Assembly (NCBI GenBank): GCA_964035575.1
Contig: OZ037843.1
Coordinates: 744,001 to 808,000, forward strand
Direction: 5' to 3'
Length of the DNA stretch: 64,000 nt
Source: Rhynchopus sp. YZ270_cl-10
Lineage: Eukaryota; Euglenozoa; Diplonemea; Diplonemida; Diplonemidae
The notes under the pieces were generated by a model. The model had not been told where the DNA came from. It saw nothing but the letters and a program-made list of their open reading frames with translations, and did no database searches. The translations under genes and the position numbers were made by a program. Below, piece by piece: positions 41,602 through 52,280 of this stretch. Each line of letters starts with the position of its first letter. The stretch's first letter is position 1.

Positions 41602-41745
41602 ACAACTAATTGCTAAGAAAAAAGCGGGGTGTGCTGTGGAAAGCTCCGCAGTAGAAGAGCAGAATGCTGGGCGTGTTGTAGATTATTTCTACAGGATGGA
41701 GTTCCACAGCACACCCCGTTTTTTTTCCGATAGCAATTACTTGTT
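41602..41745. mobile_element. MITE with about 45-bp inverted arms
   Basis: The left arm AACAA.TAATTGCTA, A run, GCGGGGTGTGCTGTGGAA is mirrored by TTCCACAGCACACCCCG, T run, TAGCAATTA.TTGTT. The centre is about 50 bp. No target duplication is certain because the outer bases are also palindromic. Confidence 0.75.
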
Positions 41746-42125
41746 TTGATTTCGGTGAACCGGAGCCTGTGCGTGCTGTGATGGGGTCACTTTGCGCTCA
41801 GAAATGAGTATTTTTGACCTAAAATGCATGTGTCAGTTTTTACAGTCCATTTTCAAGTTTTGTGTGCAAAATATGGTCAGTACTTGACTTCTGAAGGAAA
41901 AGTACAAAATGAACGTGGGGCAGTTTGCGTAGACGCGAATTTTATACCCCACCATTTGACGGGCGGAGCTCGTAGAACCCAACGAAGAGTGAGAAAAAAG
42001 GATACGCCGAAACAATAAAAGTAGCGTACCGTGCGCCTGCGGCGCAAGCTGGTATCCCACCTTCCCATGACATAGTGTCACAGGCTACTGCCGTCTTGGA
42101 ACCCTCCATCGGCCCCTTGCCTTGG
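41746..42125. other. Gene-free stretch before the large heptamer array
   Basis: Contains a minus-strand R6 fragment (about 41925-41975) and one copy of the GCGCCGCAGGCGCACGGTAC word shared with repeat R4 (about 42024-42045, inverted). No gene. Confidence 0.5.
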
Positions 42126-42802
42126 TACTGGGTACTGGGTACTGGGTACTGGGTACTGGGTACTGGGTACTGGGTACTGGGTACTGGGTACTGGGTACTG
42201 GGTACTGGGTACTGGGTACTGGGTACTGGGTACTGGGTACTGGGTACTGGGTACTGGGTACTGGGTACTGGGTACTGGGTACTGGGTACTGGGTACTGGG
42301 TACTGGGTACTGGGTACTGGGTACTGGGTACTGGGTACTGGGTACTGGGTACTGGGTACTGGGTACTGGGTACTGGGTACTGGGTACTGGGTACTGGGTA
42401 CTGGGTACTGGGTACTGGGTACTGGGTACTGGGTACTGGGTACTGGGTACTGGGTACTGGGTACTGGGTACTGGGTACTGGGTACTGGGTACTGGGTACT
42501 GGGTACTGGGTACTGGGTACTGGGTACTGGGTACTGGGTACTGGGTACTGGGTACTGGGTACTGGGTACTGGGTACTGGGTACTGGGTACTGGGTACTGG
42601 GTACTGGGTACTGGGTACTGGGTACTGGGTACTGGGTACTGGGTACTGGGTACTGGGTACTGGGTACTGGGTACTGGGTACTGGGTACTGGGTACTGGGT
42701 ACTGGGTACTGGGTACTGGGTACTGGGTACTGGGTACTGGGTACTGGGTACTGGGTACTGGGTACTGGGTACTGGGTACTGGGTACTGGGTACTGGGTAC
42801 TG
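42126..42802. repeat. (TACTGGG)n heptamer array, about 97 copies
   Basis: 677 bp of perfect heptamers with no interruption, ending in TGTGTACCCAG. It is the reverse complement of the unit at 32824-32962. The very long open frames it creates on both strands (GTGYWVL and PVPSTQY) are artefacts of a stop-free heptamer. Confidence 0.98.
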
Positions 42803-42984
42803 TGTACCCAGTTTTTTGCTCGAAAACAAGGCCACTCCACCACAGGGAAAGCTCGGGAAAAAGTCACGTTTTCCTTAAGGAAATGCCCTAAGGAAAACCA
42901 CCATACCTTAGAAGGACCTTTTTTACACCTTTTTTTTAGGAAAATCACACCATGTGCGGTATTTTTCCGCCCAAGAGGGCGTTT

Positions 42985-44815
42985 TGTTGCATTTCCGAGC
43001 CAATCCCGGCTTGTGGTGGGGGATATTCGGAAAAATGGACAAAATTTCAGTTACTTAAATTTTCGCAAAATATGAACCCATACTCGTAAACAAGGGTCAT
43101 TTTCAGTCTAATTCTGGGAAATTCGGAAAATTCCGACCTCTGGAAGCAATTTTTTCCCCTGAAAAAAGTGGGTGTTCAGCCCCAAAACGTACCACGGGTG
43201 GCATTTCCGGAACCCGTCCGCGCTGTGGTGGCCAGGGTGGGGTCACTTTACCGAAATGGCCAAATTCTTGGTTTTGGTCAAAATCCATGTAGGGAAATCC
43301 CAAATCCAGATTTTCTCTCCTTGATCCTCGGCGTCTGAAAATACGGAAGTGCCTGAAAACACCGGCATTTGCATTTCCGGAATCCGTCCGTTGTGTGGTG
43401 GGGTCAATTTGCCAAAATGGGCAAGTTTTTGGTTTTGGTCAAAACCCGTCAGTGTAAGGTAAAGGGGAGCCGAGTGTTCGCCTGTAGAACTGGTAGAAAA
43501 CAGGCAGCGCCGCAGGCACACGTTACCAACTTTTTTTACTCGTGCCATTTTCTTTTGATTGCACGAGCCGATTGCTCTCCACTGTGGGGCTCAGATTGGA
43601 GTGTGCAGTTCTCTACCTTGTGGGGATGTTGCAGTAGTCAGCAACACAGCGCCGCAGGCGCACGGTACGCTACTTTTTTTCTTTTTTGAAAACTTGGTTG
43701 TATTAGTGTAGACACCCGAGGATGAACTCCACTACTTGCCCGGCTACAACGTGCCAAATGCTCTGGTCGCATGACCACGGGACATCTACAACCTCCAAAC
43801 CCCATTTTTCTCGGGGGTCACCATGTACTCCCCGAACCCTGTGAACATCCGGAGTTTTCTGGAAAAAATAATGGGGTGGGCATGGTCCCACCCCGGTCCA
43901 CCTTGGTGGAAACCCTGCACACTTTTTTTTTTTGCCCACTTTTTTTTTTTTTCCTCCCTGAAAAATCCGAGCGGGCGGGGACAAGAAACAATAGAAAAAG
44001 TGAGAGTACCCTCAGCGTGAAGAAAAAATCGTGGCTTCTACCACGACGACAGTAGTCTAAAATCAAACAGCTTTTTTTTTTCCAACACAATTTTTTTGTC
44101 ACAACTCATAACTTGCTTGCTAGAGGAGGTTCTTTGTGGTTCTGTTTTGATGTACAAAAAAAAAAGCCAATCGTAAGTCATGTCGTGGCTCGCGAGGAAT
44201 CAAGCAGCGTCAAGTCCAGGCTTCGCGCTAACTTTTGGAAAAAAATCTGAAAAATCGTGTTCCGGGCCCAAAAAAACGCACCTCAAATAGGGTTACGTCT
44301 GGGGGTGAAAAAACAGTGTTTTGTGGCATTTCCGAGCCAATCCCGCGCTGTGGTGGGGCATATTCGGGAAAATGGACAAAATTTTAGTGACTTAAATTTT
44401 CACAAAATATGAACCCGTACTCCTAAACAAGGGGCATTTTCAGTCTGAAAACCCAAATTCAGATGAAATTGTGGTGTTTTTGACTGGCTGTTGGCAACAG
44501 GTAGCGCCGCAGGCGCACGGTACCCAACTTCTTTCTTTTTTTTCTTTTCCCTTTTATCTGCTTTCTTTTGATTGCACGAGCCAATTGCTCTCCACGGTGG
44601 GGTCACATGTGTGTCCAAAAACACTCTAAAGTACCCTTACTATGAAATATGAGATTCCTCTGGTTTTAGTAAGGAAACCCTGGTCTCAAAAAGTGCGTAA
44701 ATTTCCTTTTTTTTTTTCCCGCCCAAGAGGTCGTTTTGTGGTATTTCCGAGCCAATCCCGGCTTGTGGTGGGGGATATACGGAAAAATGGGCAAAATTTC
44801 AGTGACTTAAATTGG
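42985..44815 (+). repeat. Cluster of dispersed repeat family R6
   Basis: Five plus-strand copies are visible at about 42985-43110, 43190-43275, 43360-43450, 44318-44455 and 44735-44812. The consensus reads GCATTTCCGAGCCAATCCCG, then TGTGGTGGGG, a short variable part, AAAATGGNCAAAATTT, and in longer copies AGTGACTTAAATTTTCNCAA and ATATGAACCC. Copies on the minus strand lie at about 38290-38365, 41150-41215, 41412-41480 and 41925-41975, and a diverged plus-strand copy at about 200-285. Non-coding, class unknown. Between the copies sit three GCGCCGCAGGCGCACGG words and one R5 copy (43687-43735). Confidence 0.75.
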
Positions 44816-46448
44816 GGGGGGTCCGTCCGGCCGTTTTTGCTGTCCCAAACCACTTTTTTTTGTAAAAACCTGCGAAAAACCCGAAAAAACACCTCAAAAC
44901 ACCCCCAAACCCCCAAAAAATCACCCGAAACCACTAAAAACACACTTTTGAGCACTATTTCGCACTTTTTTCTGATTTTTTTGGTGTTTTTTTCCGCTTT
45001 TCCCGCTTTTTTCCATGGAATTATACCCCCTAATATGCCTATAGAATCCCTGTACTGCTCACTGAGACAGCATAGCGACCAGAGGCTCCTTATTCATCGT
45101 ACCGGTGTCTTCGTCGTGAAGGGGTGCACAATCTGCCGCAAATTCCTGCAACTCTGTCTTTGTGAAGAGATGAAGCACTTTAGTGTTGTACTTTTCAAGT
45201 TGCTACTTCTGGGTGCTTTGCATGGACCTGCCTTTGTGGTGCGCTTGGTGTATCCTGCGGCAAGTTCTTCCCTTGAGAGATACGGAACCCAACCTAGACT
45301 GTAGAGGATGTCTAGGTTTCAGCGACAGTGGGTCGGTGTTGTCGGGGTGCTGGCTCCTTCCGTGGTGGCTTGCAACTTGGTCAAGGACACCGACAATGGA
45401 TTCGCACGAATCATTGGTCATAGGAGGAGGCAAGGAAGGCTTTACTGCACTTAGGCACAGGGTACGTTCTCATTTTCAGGGACCAAAAAGCCCCAGTAAG
45501 TGTTGCAAGTGCGATTTTCCACAGCTCGGGAGGTCTGTCAGGCAGTTCGGAGGGATTTAGACACTTCTGCGACTGCCTGAATACGCCTTTTAGGGTTTTT
45601 ATTTTGGGTGCGAAATACGTCAAAAGGATGGGGGGAAATACCGTTATTTTAAGCGTTGCAGACACAAAAACACCCTCAAAAACCCCCCAGGGACCCCAAA
45701 AAGCTGCAAAATCCACACATTTCCACCTCGGGACCTCATTGGAGGTGGACCGAGGTGGTTTTTTGGTGTTTTGAATGAATTGGTATTATTTTTTTTTGGT
45801 AAATAAGTGGTCTTCTGCTAGGCGTTGCATAGCCGTTGCTTAAGTGTTGCATAAGTGTTGCATGGCCTATAAAACCCTCCCAAGTGCCCAAAATGCTATT
45901 TTTCACCGTACATGGGGTCTGGGGGACATTTTCCTGGGTGTTTGGACACCATTCCGACTACCTTGGCACTTTTTTGGGGGTTTTCAGGTACAAAAAAAGT
46001 CAAAAAAGTGACTAAAAAAAGGGTACTTTTAAGCGTTTGGGGCACACACACCCACTGCAAAATGCATCTGGGGCCCACACAGGACCCCTAAAAGCTGTAA
46101 AAACTATATATTTCCACCCTGGGACCCCACCGGATGTGGACTGGGGTGTTTTTCGGGTGTTTAGAAGGATTTTTGTCTGATTGGAGAATTTTTTTGGTAA
46201 GTGTTGCATTTTGGCCCATGTTGATGACGATTTGATGACGCTATTTTTGGAGATTTTTCACAAAAAACCGATTTTTTTTAACCAGGAAAGTCTCTGTAGA
46301 GGTTGTCAGGTGGTTTAATGGGATATTTTCGTGATCCCCAGGGCGATTTGCGGCCAGGTACGACCTTTTTAGTGGGTTTCTTCACCTAAATTTCAAAAAA
46401 ATGGGTTTGGGACAGCAAATCCTTAAGGAATTCCTTCTACGTGGACCC
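44816..46448. other. Gene-free stretch with an old tandem repeat
   Basis: Positions 45600-45790 and 45970-46175 are diverged copies of one unit about 375 bp long (TTTTAAGCGTT..ACCC..AAAGCTG.AAAA..ATTTCCACC..GGGACC). Positions 45040-45480 have balanced composition and open frames of up to about 125 residues, but I recognise no protein there and would not annotate a gene. Confidence 0.5.
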
Positions 46449-46456
46449 CCCTAGGG

Positions 46457-46642
46457 CAGTGATGGCAGGATACGGTAGGATACGGTCGTATCCCAGGATT
46501 AGGGATACGGATACGGATACAGTATCGCACGTATCCTGTATCCTGTATCCCAAATCCTTACGTATCCCGTATCCGTATCCGTATCCGTATCCGCCGTATC
46601 CGTATCCGTATCTTCCCGTATCCTCGTATCCTGCCATCACTG
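46457..46642. mobile_element. hAT-type MITE with GGATACG arms (186 bp, 8-bp target duplication)
   Basis: The termini CAGTGATGGCAGGATACG and its inverse CGTATCCTGCCATCACTG, the latter interrupted by one extra unit, have the CAGNG-type start typical of hAT elements. The flanks CCCTAGGG (46449-46456) and CCCTAGGC (46643-46650) agree at seven of eight positions. The interior is a run of GGATAC/GTATCC words. It inserted into the left end of the next foldback element. Confidence 0.85.
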
Positions 46643-46645
46643 CCC

Positions 46646-47473
46646 TAGGCATACTGTGCGGGCGAGTAAAAAAAACTCGCCTACTCGCCAAAAACTCGCC
46701 TAAAACTCGCCTATTTTTGGGGGGCGAGTTTTGGCGAGTTTTTTTTTTAGGTAGGGATTTTACCTTGGGAAAAATGTACACACGAAAATATGAGGGAAAT
46801 TTGAGTTTTGAAGAGAAAATTTTTTTCGTTCCACTTGAACAAGACCTCTACAGTTTGCTTTGTAGGCTTCCACAACCAGTACCACCAGTCCAGCTGTAGC
46901 TTCCGCGGATCCATGAAGCTTGCACAGATGGGTGCGATGTAGTCGTGGGGAATACCGCCAAGGGGTGGCCTGCAGGGTTGCCATTTACCGGCATGGCGAG
47001 GACATTGTTGTATAGCGAGTGTAGCCCCGGCTCATGTCTTCGTCATCCTCCGGATTGTAGCACGTCTTGTCCCCCGGGATCTATGGCACGCCTGGATCTT
47101 CCCCTGGAGCAAATGTTTACATACATGCCTGTCAGACACTGCCGTGACATGGTTGCCGTTAGACGTACAAGTGACACATTTTCAATTTTTTTGTGTGTTT
47201 TCGAGTGGCATGTTGTCATCAGTCACCCCCGCCCTCCATTTTCACATCCTGGTGCACATTTTCACCCCCAAGGTGCGTATGTGCACCAGGATTTGCACCC
47301 AAATGTGGGCGAGTTTAGGCGAGTTTAGGCGAGTTTTTGGCGAGTTTAGGCGAGTTTTTGGCGAGTAATAGGCGAGTAATGGGCGAGTAGGGCGAGTTTT
47401 TGGCGAGTTTTTCCTGAAAATCAGGAAAACGAAAAACTCGCCTAAAAACGGCTCGCCTGCACAGTATGCCTAG
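46646..47473. mobile_element. Foldback element with GGCGAGTTT arms (about 828 bp)
   Basis: The left end CTAGGCATACTGTGC(G)GGCGAG is mirrored by CTCGCCTGCACAGTATGCCTAG at the right. The arms are filled with GGCGAGTTTTT and AAACTCGCC words. The interior (about 46790-47280) is mixed sequence whose minus strand around 47160-46850 reads like old coding sequence in short frames that I cannot assign. The outer TAGGCATAC is shared with the small foldback at 6506-6597. Confidence 0.8.
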
Positions 47474-47844
47474 GGGGGTAGGGGGTACGACTCCAGCCAT
47501 TTTTTGCGCACGGAAAATTCATTTGGCATTATCTGGTCATCTCCAAGGCAACTGCGGGTGAAAAACACCCTCAGAGTGGGTCACAGGGGGCCTGTGGGTC
47601 GAAAAACGACCCAGAAGCCACCCCAGAATACAAAAAAATGGAAAAAAATAGTGAAAAAACGGCTTTTTTCACGTTTTGGCCACTTTGGGCAAAATAGCGA
47701 TTTTTCGAGAAAAAAATCAAAAACCGGGATATTTTTTGACATCACAAAGCCTCCTTTGGCACAAATATACCCCAAAAGTGGCCTGTGAGTCCATTCCAAC
47801 CTGTTTTGGACATATTTGACACTTTTGGAAGTGTTTTTTTGGTG
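47474..47844. other. Gene-free stretch
   Basis: A- and C-rich sequence, vaguely similar in style to 45600-46175, with no recognised feature. Confidence 0.45.
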
Positions 47845-48294
47845 TTTTTAGGTCAAAAAAATGCCCAAGACGTCCCCAAGACATCCCCAAGACACTTTGC
47901 ACACCCCCTGTTACGGTCATATTTTTTTCGTTTTTTTGCCTGAAACCCCCAAAATACCCCTCCCGGACCCCACATAGTCCCGAATATCCATCACACACCC
48001 ACTCAGAGTGAGTAGAAGCACCCCAAAAAAAATATTTTTTAAAGCCCTAAAATTGTGCTTCAGTTTCGGCAGCATCCATGTTGAAGTTGAAGGGCTTTAA
48101 AAAATATTTTTTTTGGGGTGCTTCTACTCACTCTGAGTGGGTGTGTGATGGATATTCGGGACTATGTGGGGTCCGGGAGGGGTATTTTGGGGGTTTCAGG
48201 CAAAAAAACGAAAAAAATATGACCGTAACAGGGGGTGTGCAAAGTGTCTTGGGGATGTCTTGGGGACGTCTTGGGCATTTTTTTGACCTAAAAA
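47845..48294. repeat. Near-perfect palindrome, arms 204 bp, loop 42 bp
   Basis: 47845-48048 and 48091-48294 are reverse complements with no mismatch that I could find; both strands therefore translate to the same CDGYSGLCGVREGYFGG peptide. The only unpaired part is the 42-bp centre. The perfection indicates a very recent origin. No target duplication or element-like end is visible. Confidence 0.92.
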
Positions 48295-48302
48295 CCACGG
48301 GT

Positions 48303-48406
48303 TGCCTACGATCGTAGTACGATCTCTTACGATCGTAGCTCTTTTTTGATCGCACTACGATCGTACTACGATCAAAGTACGATCGTAGTACGATCGTACT
48401 TACGAT
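48303..48406. repeat. TACGATCGTAG repeat cluster
   Basis: About a dozen overlapping palindromic GATCGTA/TACGATC words. It sits between the palindrome and repeat R2 and is bracketed by GGTTGC on the left and GCAACC just inside R2. Probably another low-complexity foldback or its remnant. Confidence 0.75.
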
Positions 48407-49570
48407 CGTGAAAGAGCAACCACAGCTCCACATGACAAACACAAAAGTGTCCAGTCACGTGGGGCATTCATGCACTGAGGAGATAATGATCCAACAATTT
48501 ACAAGAAAGATTACTTAACCTACTGCTGGAAATTGCCAGGTCGTAGTAACACACAAAGTGTGCCTCCGTTCGGGAAGACCGGATATTCTAGAGACCAAAA
48601 AGGCCTCAAGAATATCTTCCGGTAGTCAAGGTAGAACCGAGTGAACGGCCCAAGACCCCCGTGGAGAAGTTAAATGTTGTAATGCTATCAGGTAGAAACT
48701 GCGAACACTGTCTTACCCTCCTCAATGCATGGTGGTTGATGTCTTCCACAACAAATTTCCTGTACCCAGGTACCCAGGTTCCCAGACCCACGCAGTACCA
48801 CGTCGCAGTACTACGCAAAATTTACCACCAGACCCTGTCTTCGTGCACCTGAAGTACAACGCCGCAGACAGGCCAAACATGCGTTGGACTCAGAGGAATG
48901 CCCGCTGTGCAGGTATCATGAGAACCAACTCCCAGCAACAAGGGGCGCCTTTTGGCGGGCGTTGTTGAGGGTGTTTGGGGTGCAAAGTTTTCCACAATTT
49001 TGATGCGCGGGTACAGAAGTGTTGTCTTGTTCTTTCATCTCTAGGAATGTAAATGTCAATCGCGTTTAACTACCACGAGGGCTTGTTCAGTGAACCCACA
49101 AGGGGTCGAAGGGGGTTGGTTATCCCATATCTATCAAAGGTTGTGTCGACCAGGCTAAACCACTATGTTACGCTGTACGTTGTTAAATCCGAAGAAATAA
49201 CACTTTAGCAGCCGCAGGAAGTTTGCTAAAAAGAGTGCCTCACGCTACACAAACCACCACCCGCGATTGACTTAGATGTTATAACAAAGAGAATTCAGAA
49301 CAAAACAACACCCTGCCCCATACACACTAAATTGTCATGCTTCAAGAGCATGCCTGGGCCAAAATTACTGTTGACAAAAAAGGCAACAAGACCACCCACA
49401 AGGAGTGTGAAATGTGCACTGGTTTTCTGGGGGAACGCAATATTTTCTTGTGTCTAGTCCTCCGCAAGCAGAGGACAGACTTTCCGGAAGGTTTCCAAAG
49501 GTCGAATTTCTTGCACTAGCTATGCTCCCTGGGTTAAATGGCAATAGCAGTGACTGACAAAATATTCCCA
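48407..49570 (+). repeat. Dispersed 1.2-kb repeat R2, copy 3
   Basis: Nearly identical to 31146-32375 over its whole length, with two deletions of about 33 and 50 bp. The shared order of landmarks and the matching ends (CGTGAAAGAGCAACC, AATAGCAGTGACTGACA) define the element's limits. Non-coding. Confidence 0.87.
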
Positions 49571-49761
49571 CCCCCCAGGTCTTCGTCCACAAACCCAGAA
49601 TAGATTGATGTGGGTGAAGCCTTTCGGATTTTTGAGTTGTTGATAGAATGTCGAAGAGCGGCGAAACTTCTCATCGCAATCACGGATGCAGTTCAGATTT
49701 CACGATCCTGTGATGAGTGTAAATGTGGGGTGTGATTAAGTTATGGTGTATAAACGCAGTA

Positions 49762-49945
49762 CTGTAAAATCGTTTAATTTGTCACCTACAATTCTTCCGT
49801 CCCTAATACAGTATCACTCAAGGCTGTACTTTAAAAAGTAGACACAAAAAATCGCCCAACGTAATGTGAGGGGGTGACAAAATTCATTTATGACTGATAT
49901 TTCAACTCGGTTAATTAGAGTGTGACAAATTAAACGATTTTCCAG
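49762..49945. mobile_element. MITE with TA flanks (184 bp)
   Basis: CTGTAAAATCGTTTAATTTG at the left and its inverse at the right, extending to GTCAC, with one mismatch in about 25 bp. Both ends are flanked by TA, as expected for a Tc1/mariner-type target duplication. The interior has no coding capacity. Confidence 0.8.
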
Positions 49946-50030
49946 TATTAAAGATGAGGTTAATGAAGAAAGTGGTAATAACTATGCATTGCCGTGAAAT
50001 AAGGTAGCCTTTTTTTCACGCCACAGCGGA

Positions 50031-50126
50031 TTTCCTGCTGCACTAATGGTTCCCAAGCGAAGCGAGGGGGCCATGTATAAGTATTTACCGAGCGAAGCGA
50101 GGTGAATATTATGTGCAGCAGGTAAC
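50031..50126. repeat. Small inverted repeat enclosing GCGAAGCGAGG words
   Basis: TTTCCTGCTGCAC is mirrored by GTGCAGCAGGTAA. Inside are two copies of AGCGAAGCGAGG. It may be a tiny MITE. Confidence 0.6.
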
Positions 50127-50334
50127 GAGCACGCCTGCAGAAGTTAAAAAACGGCTGCCTTATGACAAGCAATATGTAAGTTTATTCCGATTACACAAAG
50201 TAGGGGTAGTCTGCAAGCACCAGCCAAAAAAGAGTGAGATCGGTGATCAGGGAAAACAAACACCACCACACAACAACTTGACAACCACTAAAGGAATGAA
50301 TCTACACTAGTGCCTGACAGTTAAACATATTTAC

Positions 50335-50425
50335 ATACCTTGTCTTCATCGTAACCTGCGCCTTCGCTGCTGTCAAGGTGCCTTCTCTGGGTACAGTGCC
50401 CAGTGTCCAGTACAGAAAAAAAAAT
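50335..50425. repeat. Unexpanded relative of the heptamer locus
   Basis: ACATACCTTGTCTT..CCTTCGCTGCTGTCAAGGTG matches the left flank of the heptamer array at 32824, but is followed only by CTGGGTACAGTGCCCAGTGT and CCAGTACAG, that is, two or three imperfect units. This locus shows the sequence without expansion. Confidence 0.75.
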
Positions 50426-51054
50426 TCGTCTAAAAAATCGAGTACGCAAAACCACATTTTAGACATTTTAGACCCCTACAGAGGCTCAAAAGTGCCAAAT
50501 TTTGCTTTTATGGCCTCAAATCGTAAAAATTAGCTACTACAGTACACGGGGTATGACCGTATTTTGGCTGAAATTTTGACTTGAAAATTTTTTTCAACAT
50601 TTGCCCAATCTGAGGTTTTCTTTGGATTTTTTGGGCCATTTTATGACCTACCACGGCCAGTTTTGGGCAAAAAAGTTATTTTTTCTTTGGTCAAAAATCG
50701 CCTTGTCTAACCACTGTTTAGTGTAGGATTGTTCAAATACGTGTATTTGGTGAAACCCCAGATGGTCAAAACACCCGAATTTTGCGTTTTTTTGCATTTT
50801 TCGGTGCCCCAAGACCCAACCCAGAGGCCAAATTTTTCCCGAAAAAAAAAATTTTTTTTTTTGAGATTTTTCGATTTTTTGCTAAGGTGATGCCCATACA
50901 AAATGTACAGGGTGCACACTAATAGCCGTGGAATAAATTCTAGATGCTCTAAACTGCTCGTAAGTGCCTTTATTTGCACTTTTAGCCCAGTTTTGAGGTC
51001 ATATGGACCCACCAAGGGCATTTTTGTGTTGTCAAAAAAAAAAAAAAACCTGGT
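50426..51054. other. Gene-free AT-rich stretch with one shared segment
   Basis: No gene. Positions 50728-50815 are the reverse complement of 1381-1468 with some divergence. Confidence 0.5.
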
Positions 51055-51235
51055 CACAGTGGCCAAATACCTGGTCACTGACCAGGTACACCTGGTCATG
51101 ACCAGGTATACCTGGTCAATACCTGGTCATTGACCAGGTATACCTGGTCATGACCAGGTGTACCTGGTCAATCTGACCAGGTCAAAACCTGGTCATATTA
51201 CCTGGTCAACTGACCAGGTATCCTCTGACCAGCGC
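51055..51235. repeat. ACCTGGTC/GACCAGGT hairpin array
   Basis: About 17 copies of ACCTGGTCA or its inverse alternate within 180 bp, so that almost every pair can form a perfect hairpin (for example CCTGGTCATGACCAGG). No longer period is present. Confidence 0.85.
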
Positions 51236-51567
51236 ACGGTGTGAGCAAAAATTTTAACAAAATACTGCCCGTTGGCACATTTAAACGCACATTTTGTTGA
51301 AAATTGTCATTTTACACTGGATTTGCCTTTGCCATTTTCAGTTTTTTTGCAGATTTTTTTCAAAAAAAAAATTGAAAAAAAAAGCCTCAAAAGTGCCTGA
51401 AACCCGGCGGAAAGTGATTTTTGGTGAGGAAAATAGGGTAGTTTCACCTATTTTTGGGTTTTTTTGCCGAAAGGCGCCAAATTTTCCGCGCCAAATGAAG
51501 GAATAGCCGGTGCATAGGCCCCCCTACTTTCTGCTATTTTTCTGCTATTCTGGGCATCTGGATTTTT

Positions 51568-51624
51568 TGGTGCGGCTGAAGGGGGGTGCTATTTTGTGCT
51601 ATTTTGGGGTCGTCGGCCACACCA
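51568..51624. mobile_element. MITE M1, short copy
   Basis: TGGTGCGGCTGA..TCGGCCACACCA with the interior GGGGGGTGCTATTTT. The 40 bp to its left also match the interior of the full-size copy at 3385-3538, so this may be one truncated larger copy. No clear target duplication. Confidence 0.65.
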
Positions 51625-52108
51625 ATTTATTTTTCCATATTTTTTGCATCCAGACTTAGGTTGAAGGAAGGTTAGAAAAGGCAAAGAAGAGATACCGTTT
51701 TTGTGTGGCTCAAGACACTCCTTTCCACGGTAACGAATACAACCCCAGGTGACGAATCAGAGGCTTCGGTTCATCTTATCAACTTTTCTTTTATTTTCAG
51801 CACAGTCACAACCATATTTTTTAGTGTGCTTTTCTCCGACTGCTAAGTAATCGGAAAATTTTTCGACCGTAAAAAAAGGCCGAACATAAAAATCCTGAAA
51901 AGGCCGAACATATTTACGCGGTCGTCAATCATTCCGATTCCGGTATTCTAAAACCCTTTTGTGTTTGCTTCTGTCATTAACATAGGTTGCGGGGCTAGAG
52001 TCTATAGAGAGAGAGCAAGTCTCAGTACTCCATCAAAGGGACTTTTAAAAAAATAATACGAAGCATGGCAAAGAGAAAATATAATTGACAAAAACATGGT
52101 AAGAAGAT

Positions 52109-52167
52109 TGGTATGGCTGAAAGGCGGTGCTATTTTTGTGCTATTTTGGGGGTCGTCGGCCACACCA
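52109..52167. mobile_element. MITE M1, 59-bp copy with AAGAT target duplication
   Basis: TGGTATGGCTGA..TCGGCCACACCA, bracketed by AAGAT on both sides (52104-52108 and 52168-52172). This supports a 5-bp target duplication for the family. Confidence 0.75.
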
Positions 52168-52280
52168 AAGATCTTACCTCAGTTATGGGAAAAAAAAAAA
52201 ACCCCTGATTTTTTTTACGAAGTAATATCTCAGTTTTTTTTATTTCGGGGAAATTAAGATCTTTGATGAGATCTTAGTTT

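Larger units (their letters stand above)
51236..52280. other. Gene-free AT-rich stretch with two M1 MITEs
   Basis: Contains the two short M1 copies listed separately and an acceptor-like module at about 51733-51806 resembling IFT88 intron 2. Otherwise nothing is recognised. Confidence 0.5.

Noticed and set aside
42075-43075. Open frames of about 270-317 residues across the heptamer array on both strands
   Set aside because: A seven-base unit without stops gives an endless frame (GTGYWVL, PVPSTQY). There is no other coding evidence.
44642-45560. Candidate gene with frames of 220 and 125 residues
   Set aside because: Half of the longer frame lies in repeat R6 and A/C-rich DNA, no domain is recognised in either, and no splice pattern suggests itself.
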